This document shows positions 8,981 to 18,478 of a DNA stretch of 64,000 nucleotides, piece after piece. This DNA comes from Carboxylicivirga caseinilyticus (GTDB lineage: Bacteria; Bacteroidota; Bacteroidia; Bacteroidales; Marinilabiliaceae). Position numbers and translations under genes: made by a program. Location of the stretch: positions 108,506 to 172,505 of the forward strand of contig JAFMVE010000007.1 of the NCBI GenBank assembly GCA_025499705.1. Reading direction: 5' to 3'. A model generated the notes under the pieces. It worked only from the letters and a program-made list of their open reading frames with translations, did no database searches and was not told the origin of the DNA. Each line of letters starts with the position of its first letter. Positions within the stretch are counted from its first letter, which is position 1.

Positions 8981-11116
8981 TTATTTAATCTCAATATTCT
9001 TTGTCAATCTGATATTATCCGATGAGCTTCCAACCATAACACTAACTGATCCTTTTTCTAGTACCATTTGCTTTTTCACTTCATCCCAATAACAAAGATC
9101 TTTTAATTTAACAGGTATTTCCAATTTTACGGTTTTTCCTTTTTTGATATTAACACGTTGAAAGCCTTTTAATTCTTTAATCGGTCTGATCACTTTAGTA
9201 TCAGGAAACGAAACATATACCTGAACAACCTCTTCTCCATCAAAATCACCAATATTGGCAATATCTAAGGACACCATGATTTGATCATCCGATTTATTTA
9301 ACTCTAAATTTTCATACTCAAAACGGGTATAACTTAAACCATAACCAAAGGCAAATAGAGGCTGTTGAGTTGAGTACATATAAGTCCGGTTATTCCAGAT
9401 ATTGTAATCCAATAAATCGGGTAACTGGTTTTCATTCATGGGCCATGTTTGTACCAGTCGGCCTGCAGGGTTATAATCACCAGAGAGTACATCCGCCAGG
9501 GCATGTCCCATCTCCTGACTATTGTGTGTGATATGAACTATAGCCGGCAAATTATGGTGTGACCAGTTAATTGCATATGGAAAATTACTCACCAATACCA
9601 AAACTGTATTTTGATTTTGTTCAAAAACCTTTTTAATCCATTCTTCATCTTCAAGATTGATGGATTTTCGATCAACCGACTCTTTCCCATAACTATCACG
9701 TGTTACCTTTGCCCATCCGGCATTTCCTGTCGGGTGATTTCCACCAAAAACCAAAACCAAATCAGCTTCTTTAGCCGCAACAAGTGCTTCGTTCATTAGT
9801 GAATCTGGAACATAGGTAATTTCCATATCCTTTCCGAACCGTTCCTTCAAGCCTTGCAAGGGAGTTACTAAATAGGGAGCAGAACCCGAATACCAATCCA
9901 ATAAAACCTGATCAACCAATTGTCCAATCACAGCAATCTTCTTTACTTTCTCTTTAGTAATGGGCAGAGTTGAATTTTCATTTTTCAGTAGCACAATCGA
10001 CTTCTGTGTTGCTTCTCTTACTATTTTTTTATTCCTATCAGTCAACCATGGTTCAACTTCATTATTCTTTCCGATGGTGGCATATGGATTTTGAGATTCT
10101 TCATCCAACAAACCTAATTTTATCATCACCCGAAAAACGCCACGTAAAACCTCATCAATCTCGTCTTCAGAAACAAATCCTTTTTCAACTCCTTTGGTAA
10201 TGGCTGTTTTATAATCATCCAAAAACTGATTAATACCGGATTTAACTGCCATGGATGCTCCCATCTCGATTGAATCATAGTATTTATGATCGGAGATTAA
10301 CAATTTCAGAGCACCACCATCAGTACATATAATTCCGTTTTGCCCCCATTCGTCAACTGTTAATTCCTTTAACAGCGGACTAACCATCATTGGAACTTCG
10401 TTCACCTTATTATAAGCAGCCATATAAGCTCTTGATCCACCTTCTTCTACTCCCATTTGAAAAGGCAAAGCATAATACTCACGCAACTGACGTTGATTAA
10501 AATTGGAGCTTGACCAGGTACGACTATCCTCGTTGCTGTTAGCCAGAAAATGCTTCATCAATGAAGCTACCTGCCAATGATCAGGATCAGGTCCTTGTAA
10601 ACCTTTGATAAAAGCCACCGACATGGTTCCGACTAAAAACGGATCTTCGCCATAACACTCTTCTGTTCTGCCCCATCGCGGATCGCGACCAAGATCAGCA
10701 TTAGGCGCACGCACAACCAATCCTCCCCTTTTATATTTGGGCGATTGAGCCATATAACGAACTTCATACCCTTCAATTTCACCCATTTGACGCATCAGGG
10801 TAGTATCCCATGTTTGCCCCATTCCATACGATTGAGGGAAAGTAGTTGTGGGTACAGGATTCCCTCTGCCCCAGTTACCGGGTTCACCCATTGCCAGTCC
10901 ATGCAATCCTTCAACATGACCAGTTGCTTCAATTCCCAAACGAGGCACGGAAGGATTTGTGCTTAAACAAACAATTTTCTCATCCAACGTCATTAAAGAA
11001 AGTAGGTTGTCAATCCTTTTTTCTGTATCCAGTTTCGGATTCTTAAACGGAAAGGATTGAGAAAAAAGCGAAACAGGAAAAACGAAACAAAGCAATATAT
11101 ATGCAATTCGTATCAT
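8981..11116 (-). CDS. GH3 beta-glucosidase/beta-xylosidase-type enzyme, secreted
   Basis: The 711-residue protein has a signal peptide (MIRIAYILLCFVFPVSLFSQ) and the usual three-part GH3 plan. The TIM-barrel domain (about 30-330) includes APNADLGRDPRWGRTEECYGE and KHFLANSNEDSR. An alpha/beta sandwich domain follows (about 375-590), then a C-terminal fibronectin-III-like domain (about 630-700). The nucleophile is probably Asp266 in IICTDGGAL; a Gly follows it where a Trp is common. Members release beta-linked glucose, xylose or alpha-arabinose from non-reducing ends. In this locus it could trim a glucan or xylan-derived backbone. It lies between GH31 (53-bp gap holding a hairpin) and GH42 (3-bp gap). 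Substrate preference is not determined. Confidence 0.9.
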   Translation of the reverse strand: MIRIAYILLCFVFPVSLFSQSFPFKNPKLDTEKRIDNLLSLMTLDEKIVCLSTNPSVPRLGIEATGHVEGLHGLAMGEPGNWGRGNPVPTTTFPQSYGMGQTWDTTLMRQMGEIEGYEVRYMAQSPKYKRGGLVVRAPNADLGRDPRWGRTEECYGEDPFLVGTMSVAFIKGLQGPDPDHWQVASLMKHFLANSNEDSRTWSSSNFNQRQLREYYALPFQMGVEEGGSRAYMAAYNKVNEVPMMVSPLLKELTVDEWGQNGIICTDGGALKLLISDHKYYDSIEMGASMAVKSGINQFLDDYKTAITKGVEKGFVSEDEIDEVLRGVFRVMIKLGLLDEESQNPYATIGKNNEVEPWLTDRNKKIVREATQKSIVLLKNENSTLPITKEKVKKIAVIGQLVDQVLLDWYSGSAPYLVTPLQGLKERFGKDMEITYVPDSLMNEALVAAKEADLVLVFGGNHPTGNAGWAKVTRDSYGKESVDRKSINLEDEEWIKKVFEQNQNTVLVLVSNFPYAINWSHHNLPAIVHITHNSQEMGHALADVLSGDYNPAGRLVQTWPMNENQLPDLLDYNIWNNRTYMYSTQQPLFAFGYGLSYTRFEYENLELNKSDDQIMVSLDIANIGDFDGEEVVQVYVSFPDTKVIRPIKELKGFQRVNIKKGKTVKLEIPVKLKDLCYWDEVKKQMVLEKGSVSVMVGSSSDNIRLTKNIEIK

Positions 11117-11131
11117 GAAAATTAATAATAA

Positions 11132-11159
11132 GGGAAGTCCTGTTTTAACAATACTTCCC
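11132..11159 (-). promoter_or_regulatory. Intercistronic hairpin between the GH31 and GH3 genes
   Basis: GGGAAGT (11132-11138) pairs perfectly with ACTTCCC (11153-11159) across a 14-nt loop. It lies in the 53-bp gap after the GH31 stop. On the minus strand it is followed by TTATTATTAATTTTC, not a clean U run. A leaky terminator or an mRNA processing/stability element is more likely than a full stop. Confidence 0.4.
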
Positions 11160-11169
11160 GGATTTATTC

Positions 11170-13557
11170 TTATTTATTCTCAGTCAAGCTGAAGGTGACT
11201 CCTTTAACAGAACCTTTTGTTAAGGATAGCTGATCATCTTTCTTTTCAACACTAACCTCAACCAATTCATTGTTTGATGGTAAACAGATAAATCCACCTG
11301 CTTTACTTGAATCACCGCAGAAAGTTCGCAATTCTAATTTTGACCAATCCATATCTTTAGTACTCTGAGCAAGTTTAATATGGGGAATAATGCTTCCTTC
11401 GCGCACCAGCATCACAATTGGAATATCGCCTGCCTCAATGGCATGCCAACCTTCTGCATACAATTTACCTGTCTGATAATCTATCCAGTTTCCTTTTGGC
11501 AGATACACATTACGTTTGGTTACTGCTTCAAAAAGTGGAGCCACCAGAATATCGGAACCAAACAAATACTCATCATCCACTAGCCAGGCACCCGGATCAT
11601 CAGGAAACTCAACAAATAAAGCACGCATCATAGGCAAACCTTGCTCTGTACATTGTTTTGCCTGAGCATAAATATATGGCATCAGCTCGTAGCGCATATT
11701 ATCAGCCTTTTTGAAGTCTTCCAGAAAACTTTCACCATATTCCCATGGCTCTTTTGGCGGCGCTCCATGACTACGGGTGTGAGATGTTAACATGCCAAAA
11801 GGAGTCCAGCGACGGTATAGTTCCTCAGGTGTTTTTAAAACAAAACCTCCTATATCGTGACTCCAGAATGAAAATCCACTCAATCCAATGGATAATCCAC
11901 CTCGTAAAGCAGCGGCCATAGCTGTATTTGTATTGGCAGGATCGCCTCCCCAATGTAAAGGATATCGCTGACTACCAGCCCAGGTGCTTCGTGCCCACAT
12001 TATCTGTTCGCCTTTAATCTCTTTGGTAATATCTGCAACGGCTTTATTATATCGTAATGGATACAGGTTATGCTCGTAAAACCCTGTTCGCCCGGATGCA
12101 TAAATACCATTGTAAGGAGCAGCCTCGCCAAAATCAACTTTAATGGCACCAACACCCAACTTCAATAAATCACCTATCTTCGCCTGATACCACTCAACCG
12201 TTTCAGGGTTCGAAAAATCCAATACCGCATCTTCGTATGGTAGATTTCCTTTGGCATTTTTCACATACAATTCTTTTTCAACAATCTCATTAAACAAGGT
12301 ATTTTGAGGAACAAAATAAGGCAATTGCCACAAACAGGTTTGAAAACCCTGCTTTTTCAGATCTTTAATCATCAACGCCGCATCATCAAAACGCGATTCA
12401 GAGAATTGATAATCGCAGCGCCAGTCCGTTTCGAACCAACCCGTGTCGAAATGAATCACATCACAAGGCACTTCATTATCACGAAGCTTCTTAGCTACTT
12501 CTCGCCCTTCCTGTTCTGAGAAATAAGTTATACGACTCATCCAGAAACCAAAACTCCAAAGTGGTGGCATAGCTGCCTTTCCTGTTAAATCGGTATACTC
12601 ATCCAAAATATCTTTAGGATCGCCCAGAAAGACAAATAAATCCAGCGTTTCATCTCCAATCATTAAGGAATTAACACCACTGAAATACTTACCAAAATCA
12701 CAGGTTATAGGAGTTGAAGTATGCATAAACATTCCGTAACCTCGGTTACTCATAAAAAACGGAATGGGTTTATACATGGTTTCGTTCTGTATACCGTTGG
12801 CATCATCGGTACATAGCACCACTTTTTGCCCTCGCTTATTAAACTCAGTATATGACTCACCACAACCGAAAATCATTTCGTTTGGCTCCAATGTAAAAGC
12901 TGCATTCACACTACGTGAATAATCCGAAGCCCTGCGCACAAAAGAAAATGGCATGATGGGCGTATAAGTGGTTTCGGCATTATCGATATGATGATTGGTT
13001 TGCGTCAGCAATTTTCCTTGATTATTATAAAACGAAACGCGCCATGGATTAACACTGATAACCACCTTTCCATATTTCGAAGTATAAATATGTTTGCCTT
13101 CTTCTGATGAATACTTCCACGAATGATCGACCGGAGCGGTGCCATTAACCAACATTAATGAAGGCTGATTAACCGTTTTATCGATACCTGTTTGCATCTG
13201 CAGACGCACTGTTCGAGGTGAAACAAATTCAAGCTTAAAAGGCAAAGTTGGTGATGCCTGGTATTCACCTTCGGGAAATTCATTGGGCGTTACCGGACGT
13301 AATACACCCAGCATATTATTGAAAGCATAGCGGGTCTTATATTCATACCTCGAATATTTAACCTTACCAACTCCGGTATTTGGATTGAAAGACGAAAGTT
13401 CTTCAGCAAAATAATAGGTATTCTTAAAGTCATAGAAATCTTTACTGATGTCGACAGGCTCATTTACCAAGCCGTGATTTTGTAATTGGGCAAAGATTTG
13501 GTGTGATTCGAAAAGCAAAACACATAAAGGAATCAACCAATAGAATTGTTTCTTCAT
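11170..13557 (-). CDS. GH31 alpha-xylosidase-type glycoside hydrolase, secreted
   Basis: The 795-residue protein has a signal peptide (MKKQFYWLIPLCVLLFESHQIFAQ), an N-terminal beta-sandwich (about 60-310) and a GH31 barrel (about 325-650) starting SFGFWMSR. The nucleophile is probably Asp475 in GAIKVDFGEAAPYN. WARSTWAGSQRYPLHWGGD and HTRSHGAPPKEPWEYG are the other active-site loops. The DTGWF/DWRCDY and KVDFGE motifs resemble YicI/XylS-type alpha-xylosidases more than alpha-glucosidases. These cut alpha-1,6-xylose from the non-reducing end of xyloglucan oligosaccharides or isoprimeverose. It is the first gene of the GH31-GH3-GH42 block and is preceded by the GH2 terminator, so it needs its own promoter in 13558-13667. 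Other GH31 activities remain possible. Confidence 0.88.
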   Translation of the reverse strand: MKKQFYWLIPLCVLLFESHQIFAQLQNHGLVNEPVDISKDFYDFKNTYYFAEELSSFNPNTGVGKVKYSRYEYKTRYAFNNMLGVLRPVTPNEFPEGEYQASPTLPFKLEFVSPRTVRLQMQTGIDKTVNQPSLMLVNGTAPVDHSWKYSSEEGKHIYTSKYGKVVISVNPWRVSFYNNQGKLLTQTNHHIDNAETTYTPIMPFSFVRRASDYSRSVNAAFTLEPNEMIFGCGESYTEFNKRGQKVVLCTDDANGIQNETMYKPIPFFMSNRGYGMFMHTSTPITCDFGKYFSGVNSLMIGDETLDLFVFLGDPKDILDEYTDLTGKAAMPPLWSFGFWMSRITYFSEQEGREVAKKLRDNEVPCDVIHFDTGWFETDWRCDYQFSESRFDDAALMIKDLKKQGFQTCLWQLPYFVPQNTLFNEIVEKELYVKNAKGNLPYEDAVLDFSNPETVEWYQAKIGDLLKLGVGAIKVDFGEAAPYNGIYASGRTGFYEHNLYPLRYNKAVADITKEIKGEQIMWARSTWAGSQRYPLHWGGDPANTNTAMAAALRGGLSIGLSGFSFWSHDIGGFVLKTPEELYRRWTPFGMLTSHTRSHGAPPKEPWEYGESFLEDFKKADNMRYELMPYIYAQAKQCTEQGLPMMRALFVEFPDDPGAWLVDDEYLFGSDILVAPLFEAVTKRNVYLPKGNWIDYQTGKLYAEGWHAIEAGDIPIVMLVREGSIIPHIKLAQSTKDMDWSKLELRTFCGDSSKAGGFICLPSNNELVEVSVEKKDDQLSLTKGSVKGVTFSLTENK

Positions 13558-13667
13558 TACTCTTAAGATTTAGTTCTTTGGATTTACACCGTAAAATTAC
13601 ATCTACCTGCAAGTTATGAAGTGTATAAAATGTTAACAATGGCTGACATTAGGTTTTTGAAAAACAA

Positions 13668-13697
13668 AAAGCAGAAGAACCGGAATCCTTCTGCTTT
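13668..13697 (-). terminator. Intrinsic terminator of the GH2 gene
   Basis: AAAGCAGAAG (13668-13677) and CTTCTGCTTT (13688-13697) form a perfect 10-bp stem with a 10-nt loop. On the minus strand a T-rich tail (TTTTTGTTTTTC) follows. It lies about 30 bp past the GH2 stop and separates GH2 from GH31. Confidence 0.8.
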
Positions 13698-13726
13698 CAT
13701 AAAAATTGATCTATACATTAAAACAA

Positions 13727-16537
13727 TTATTCAACCGTAATAATAAGTTTTGTGCCTTTAAGTCCGTTGGATGTTGCATTTAAAATAATTTCTCCTGCCC
13801 CCCTCTCATCTGGTTGAACAATAACCTGTGCCAATCCATTGAATAATTTTCTTTTCCACTGATCAGCACCTTTCACCATTTGAATATCGCCTAAATGCTT
13901 ATTTGGTTCGTCCCATTGATTTGGTGGTGCTAAAGGTAATCCAACTAAAACAAGATTATTAGTACCTTCTTTCAATAACGAATTATCAATCTTGAACACT
14001 GCCATATTATCTAAATCTCCTTCAATAGGTTGAATATTTACTCCATTTAAATATGCCTGCAGATTATCTCCAACTTTTTTAGAGTACCAGATGAATTGAC
14101 CGTTGGTCACATCTTCTTTTGAAAGATCAAATTCTGTTACCATCATTTTATTCTTCGAATCTTTCTCTAAAATAGCTGTTGCAGCTTCTGGCAGATCCAC
14201 CTCTATTTCTCCTAAATCGTATTTCCTAATCTTAGGCGTTTGAATAACTTTATAATCATCAATAAATTTATCTTTTTCCAATGAAGTTGGATTTCCGTTA
14301 CCAACGCCAATTAGTTTTCCTGGTCCTTCTAATGTAAACTCTATTAAATTATCAGCTACTGGCACTGCCCGGCCTTTTTTATCCAATACTTTAACGGTTA
14401 CAACAGAAACATCGTTGGCACAATTTTTCAACATGGTTTTATGCCCTGCTAACTCAATCTTATATGGATCAGTAGTTGTTTCAACAATCTCCTCCATTAT
14501 TTTTTCCCCATTGGCATAACCAACCGCTTTTAATTTTCCAGGTTGATAAACAACAGGCCACTCCAAATGACCATTAACCTCCATACTTTTTCGACCTTGT
14601 GTTTTACCATTAAGGAATAACTCCACTTCCTCACAGTTGCTGTATGCCCAAACCTGTATGGTATCACCTTCTTTTCCAGTCCAGTTCCAGTGAGGAAGCA
14701 AATGTAAAACAGGCTCATTACCCCACCACGATTTCAGGTAGAAAACATTGTCTTTTGGGAAACCACATAAATCCATCATACCAAAATACGAAGTGATAGA
14801 TGGCCATGCATAAGGTGTTGGTTCACCTCTATAATCAAAACCAGTCCAGATAAACATTCCAGCCAGGTAATCACGTTCAGCATAATGCTTCCAGCTGGTC
14901 TCAATTGTTTCCCATGTTGGACGAGGTAAATGATCGTAAGCTCTCATATAGTGCTTTTCAGGATCATCAAAATAAATCCCACGGGTTGCCCAGGTAGAAC
15001 CTTCCTCTGTACCCATTGAGGGTTGATTTGGAAATAACTCGTGATGCTTATCGGTATCCCATTGTCCCAGGTAATTGTAACCCATCACTTCAACTGCAGC
15101 AGAAACACCCTGATTACAACCACCGCTAACAGCAGTATTCATCGGCCGGGTCGGATCAATGGTTCGGGCAAAATTTTGCATCGTAGTGGTGATTCTCTCA
15201 CCCAAAACATTACACTCAATGCCCCATTCTTCATTACCCATGGACCAAACAAAAATACTAGGATGATTACGGTCACGACGGATCAATCGCTCTACCTCAT
15301 CAAAAGCTTCCTGATGGCTCCCCATTAATCGATTTTCGTCGATAACCAAAATTCCCATTTCGTCACACATAGACAATAACTCAGGTGTTGCCGGATTATG
15401 TGAACTTCGATAAGCATTACTTCCAAAATTCTTCAGTTGTTGCAAACGCCAGCGAATTAACTCATCAGGCATAGCACAACCCACACCAGCATGATCCTGA
15501 TGATTATTGGTTCCTTTTAGTTTTACATGTTTGCCATTTAAGAAAAATCCTTTATCAGCATCAAAATAAACTGTTCTAAAACCAGTACGGGTCTTATATT
15601 CATCTACTACATTTCCATCCACTAAAATTTGAGTAATAACGGTATGTAAGTATGGATCCTCAAGTGACCATAAATGAGGATTACTAACAACCATTGATAA
15701 ATCCACTTCACCTTTTGCCATTGCTGCTAAAGTATTTTCTTCACTTTTAGCCTCAGCCAAAACTTTACCCTCAGCATTGATTACTTGCTGACTAACAACA
15801 AATATTGATGAATCTATTCCTCGATTTTCAATCTCTGTTTTAACGGTAACGTTGGCTTTATCAGCATCGATATCAGCATAAACAAAGGTTCCGTCTTTTT
15901 GAACATGTAAAGGCGATGTCTTGCGCAGCCAAACGTGGCGATAGATCCCTGCTCCTTCGTAATACCAACCTTCTTCGATGGTAACATCAGCCCGAACAGC
16001 AACAACATTCTCTCCACCATAATTTAATAGGTCTGTAATATTATAACCGAAGCTCTGATAACCGCTTGACTCATTCCCCAGATAATGTCCGTTAACCCAA
16101 ACCATAGCATCCCGCGAAACTCCATCGAAATCAATAAAAATCTGATTGCCAAAATCCTTCTCATCAATCGTAAAATGCTTTCGATACCAACCCACACTAA
16201 CATCCGGAAAATTTCGACCTACTGCCTTATAACCATGGCTATGGCTGCCTTTGGCATCAAAAGGAACTTCTACTGCCCAATCGTGAGGTATATTCAACTG
16301 ACGCCATGTTCTGTCGTCGAATGAAACAGCTGCAGCTCCATCACCAAAACCTGCTTTTGCCAGATAGGTAAAATAGCTTGTTCCGGTGTTAAAATCCTTT
16401 TCAAAATCGGTTGGATGCCCGTATGTAAATTTCCAATCCTTATCAAAATTGATTCTTTCTCTAACCACCTGGGCATATACACTCGGTATTAAAACCAGTA
16501 ACCCTAATAACAAAACAGTTTTTCTATTTAAACTCAT
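13727..16537 (-). CDS. GH2 beta-galactosidase, secreted
   Basis: The 936-residue protein has a signal peptide (MSLNRKTVLLLGLLVLIPSVYAQ). It then has the GH2 sugar-binding sandwich (about 28-205), an immunoglobulin-like domain (about 210-315) and a TIM barrel (about 320-620). The acid/base is Glu436 in WSMGNEEWG. The nucleophile is probably Glu511 or Glu512 in GTEEGSTWATRG. RSSHNPATPELLSMCDEMG is a typical GH2 barrel motif. C-terminal all-beta domains (about 640-936) resemble those added to many Bacteroidota GH2 enzymes. The likely action is removal of beta-galactose from side chains or galactan ends in the periplasm. It is a single-gene unit bounded by terminators at both ends. The long form could also act on other beta-glycosides. 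Confidence 0.9.
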   Translation of the reverse strand: MSLNRKTVLLLGLLVLIPSVYAQVVRERINFDKDWKFTYGHPTDFEKDFNTGTSYFTYLAKAGFGDGAAAVSFDDRTWRQLNIPHDWAVEVPFDAKGSHSHGYKAVGRNFPDVSVGWYRKHFTIDEKDFGNQIFIDFDGVSRDAMVWVNGHYLGNESSGYQSFGYNITDLLNYGGENVVAVRADVTIEEGWYYEGAGIYRHVWLRKTSPLHVQKDGTFVYADIDADKANVTVKTEIENRGIDSSIFVVSQQVINAEGKVLAEAKSEENTLAAMAKGEVDLSMVVSNPHLWSLEDPYLHTVITQILVDGNVVDEYKTRTGFRTVYFDADKGFFLNGKHVKLKGTNNHQDHAGVGCAMPDELIRWRLQQLKNFGSNAYRSSHNPATPELLSMCDEMGILVIDENRLMGSHQEAFDEVERLIRRDRNHPSIFVWSMGNEEWGIECNVLGERITTTMQNFARTIDPTRPMNTAVSGGCNQGVSAAVEVMGYNYLGQWDTDKHHELFPNQPSMGTEEGSTWATRGIYFDDPEKHYMRAYDHLPRPTWETIETSWKHYAERDYLAGMFIWTGFDYRGEPTPYAWPSITSYFGMMDLCGFPKDNVFYLKSWWGNEPVLHLLPHWNWTGKEGDTIQVWAYSNCEEVELFLNGKTQGRKSMEVNGHLEWPVVYQPGKLKAVGYANGEKIMEEIVETTTDPYKIELAGHKTMLKNCANDVSVVTVKVLDKKGRAVPVADNLIEFTLEGPGKLIGVGNGNPTSLEKDKFIDDYKVIQTPKIRKYDLGEIEVDLPEAATAILEKDSKNKMMVTEFDLSKEDVTNGQFIWYSKKVGDNLQAYLNGVNIQPIEGDLDNMAVFKIDNSLLKEGTNNLVLVGLPLAPPNQWDEPNKHLGDIQMVKGADQWKRKLFNGLAQVIVQPDERGAGEIILNATSNGLKGTKLIITVE

Positions 16538-16698
16538 AATGATGCTATACTTTTTCTATTCCAGAAATGTACTCTTATTGTCAATGACGATTTAATGAAA
16601 ATCAATCGTTTTATTGCCGGATTGAATCAAACCAACAGTCATTAAATTAATTATTTAAATTGTTGCATGCAATTGAAACCTCATTCTATCAACATTTG

Positions 16699-16706
16699 CA
16701 AAAATA
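16699..16706 (-). promoter_or_regulatory. Candidate -7 box for the GH2 gene
   Basis: The minus strand reads TATTTTTG, matching TAnnTTTG. It would start a leader of about 155 nt. No clear -33 TTTG lies at 17-20 bp upstream. Confidence 0.3.
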
Positions 16707-16839
16707 ATTATGATCAGATTGCTTTAAATTATTGTTTGTTTCCTATTGGGTATGTAAATGTTAATTTATCAATCATCCAATAAACCTACTCAGATAATTA
16801 ATCAACTAATAACTAGTACTTAGATAAAATATTCAAACA

Positions 16840-16882
16840 AAAAAAATGTCACAAGACAATTAAAGTCCTGTGACATTTTTTT
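16840..16882 (-). terminator. Intrinsic terminator of the GH43-GH51 unit
   Basis: Arms 16840-16857 and 16865-16882 pair over 18 positions around a 7-nt loop (core TGTCACA/TGTGACA). The only irregular pair is a G-U wobble in the minus-strand RNA but an A-C mismatch on the plus strand, which supports minus-strand use. The 3' arm ends in a U run. It lies 56 bp past the GH51 stop. Confidence 0.85.
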
Positions 16883-16938
16883 CTTAAATATTATTTATAC
16901 TTAAAGGTAGAAAGATCTACCTGAACTACCATTTAAAG

Positions 16939-18468
16939 CTATTCCAAAGTAATCAAAACAACAGATTTTGCTGGTATTTTTATTTTCATTGTACCATTCT
17001 TTGGTTTGGCAACTTTAAATTCTTTTAATGATACCTGTTCCGTTTGATCAAAATCGTTTAACGATTGTAATTTTTCTCCTGTAACAATCAGTCCTGTTGC
17101 ATTTTTATATTTCTGATTATCAAAAGTATATTCAATTTCCTCATCCTTGTTTGGATTCAAATTACAAACAGTCATGCTTAGTTTACCATCTTTAATAGAT
17201 GCTGAAGCATTTAATGCCGGAACCTCTTCATCACCCACTTTGTACATTTCTGTCTGAACATCTAAAGGTACCAAAGTAGCATCCTGATGAACACTGTACA
17301 TTTTAAAGATGTAGTAAGTAGGTGTTAACAACATTTTATCCTCACGCGTTAAAATAACTGACTGTATCACATTAATCATCTGGGCAATATTTGCCATTTT
17401 AATACGATCAGCATGATTGTTGAAGATATTCAAATGAATTCCTGCCAGTATAGCATCTCTCAAGGTGTTTTGCTGATATAGGAAACCTGGGTTTGTACCC
17501 GGCTCACAATCATACCATGCTCCCCACTCATCTACGATCATATCAATTTGCTTCTTTGGATCATATTTATCCATAATGGCAGAATGATTGTTAATTAACT
17601 CTTCCATATAGAAAGTTTTTCTCATGGTAAGATGATACTCAGCTTCATCAAAATCTCTCGCAGATCCTTTGTTTCCCCATCCTCCGGGATGAACATAGTA
17701 GTGAAGTGAAAGTCCATCAACAATGTGCTTGTAGTGCTGAAGTTTTTTCATCAACACTTCTGTCCAGTTATAATCGGCAACATTAGCACCTCCAGCAATT
17801 TTATAATCAGCACCATGACAATAGGTTGCATAATTACGATACAGATCAGCATAATACTCTGGAGTCATATTTCCACCACAGCCCCAGTTTTCGTTACCAA
17901 TTCCCCAATATTTTACTTTCCATGGTTCTTCCCGCCCATTTTGTTTACGCCACTCAGTCATGGGACTTTTATTGGATGAAGTCATATATTCAACCCACTC
18001 CTTAGCCTCTCGTACCGAACCGGATCCAACATTAAGATTAATATAGGCATCAGCACCAATCAACTCACAAAAATCCATAAACTCATGGGTTCCAAAACTA
18101 TTATCTTCCGTTACGCCTCCCCAATGAACATTAACAATGGAAGGTCGCTCACTTTTGGGTCCGATACCGTCTTTCCAGTTATATGTATCGGCAAAACAGC
18201 CTCCAGGCCATCGCAACAAAGGAATTTGCATTTCACGTAATGCATTAATCACATCTACACGAAAACCTCGGACATTTTCAATAGATGAACCTTCACCAAC
18301 ATAAAAGCCATCATAGATACAACGTCCCAGATGTTCTGCAAAATGACCGTAGATATCTCTGTTGATAACTGTTTCAGCCTTTTCAGTATTGGCCGTAATT
18401 TTGTTTTGAGCAAATACTGTTGTTGACAAAAACAGTACTGCAAGAAGAAGAATAGATTGAATTCTCAT
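16939..18468 (-). CDS. GH51 alpha-L-arabinofuranosidase, secreted
   Basis: The 509-residue protein has a signal peptide ([21 protein letters not shown]) followed by the GH51 barrel and a C-terminal beta-sandwich (about 395-509). [16 protein letters not shown] and [19 protein letters not shown] are family signatures. The acid/base is Glu193 in [11 protein letters not shown]; the nucleophile is Glu314 in [10 protein letters not shown]. Members hydrolyse terminal alpha-L-arabinofuranose from arabinan, arabinoxylan or arabino-xyloglucan. Many GH51 enzymes are cytoplasmic, so the signal peptide is worth noting and suggests periplasmic action. It starts 10 bp after the GH43 stop, in one operon with it, and is followed by a strong terminator. 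Confidence 0.94.
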   Translation of the reverse strand: MRIQSILLLAVLFLSTTVFAQNKITANTEKAETVINRDIYGHFAEHLGRCIYDGFYVGEGSSIENVRGFRVDVINALREMQIPLLRWPGGCFADTYNWKDGIGPKSERPSIVNVHWGGVTEDNSFGTHEFMDFCELIGADAYINLNVGSGSVREAKEWVEYMTSSNKSPMTEWRKQNGREEPWKVKYWGIGNENWGCGGNMTPEYYADLYRNYATYCHGADYKIAGGANVADYNWTEVLMKKLQHYKHIVDGLSLHYYVHPGGWGNKGSARDFDEAEYHLTMRKTFYMEELINNHSAIMDKYDPKKQIDMIVDEWGAWYDCEPGTNPGFLYQQNTLRDAILAGIHLNIFNNHADRIKMANIAQMINVIQSVILTREDKMLLTPTYYIFKMYSVHQDATLVPLDVQTEMYKVGDEEVPALNASASIKDGKLSMTVCNLNPNKDEEIEYTFDNQKYKNATGLIVTGEKLQSLNDFDQTEQVSLKEFKVAKPKNGTMKIKIPAKSVVLITLE

Positions 18469-18478
18469 TTTTTGTAGC

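Larger units (their letters stand above)
16538..16938. other. 401-bp intergenic region between GH51 and GH2
   Basis: No gene is supported. It contains the GH51 terminator (16840-16882) and, nearer GH2, a minus-strand TAnnTTTG box (16699-16706), so it holds the GH2 promoter. Confidence 0.6.
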
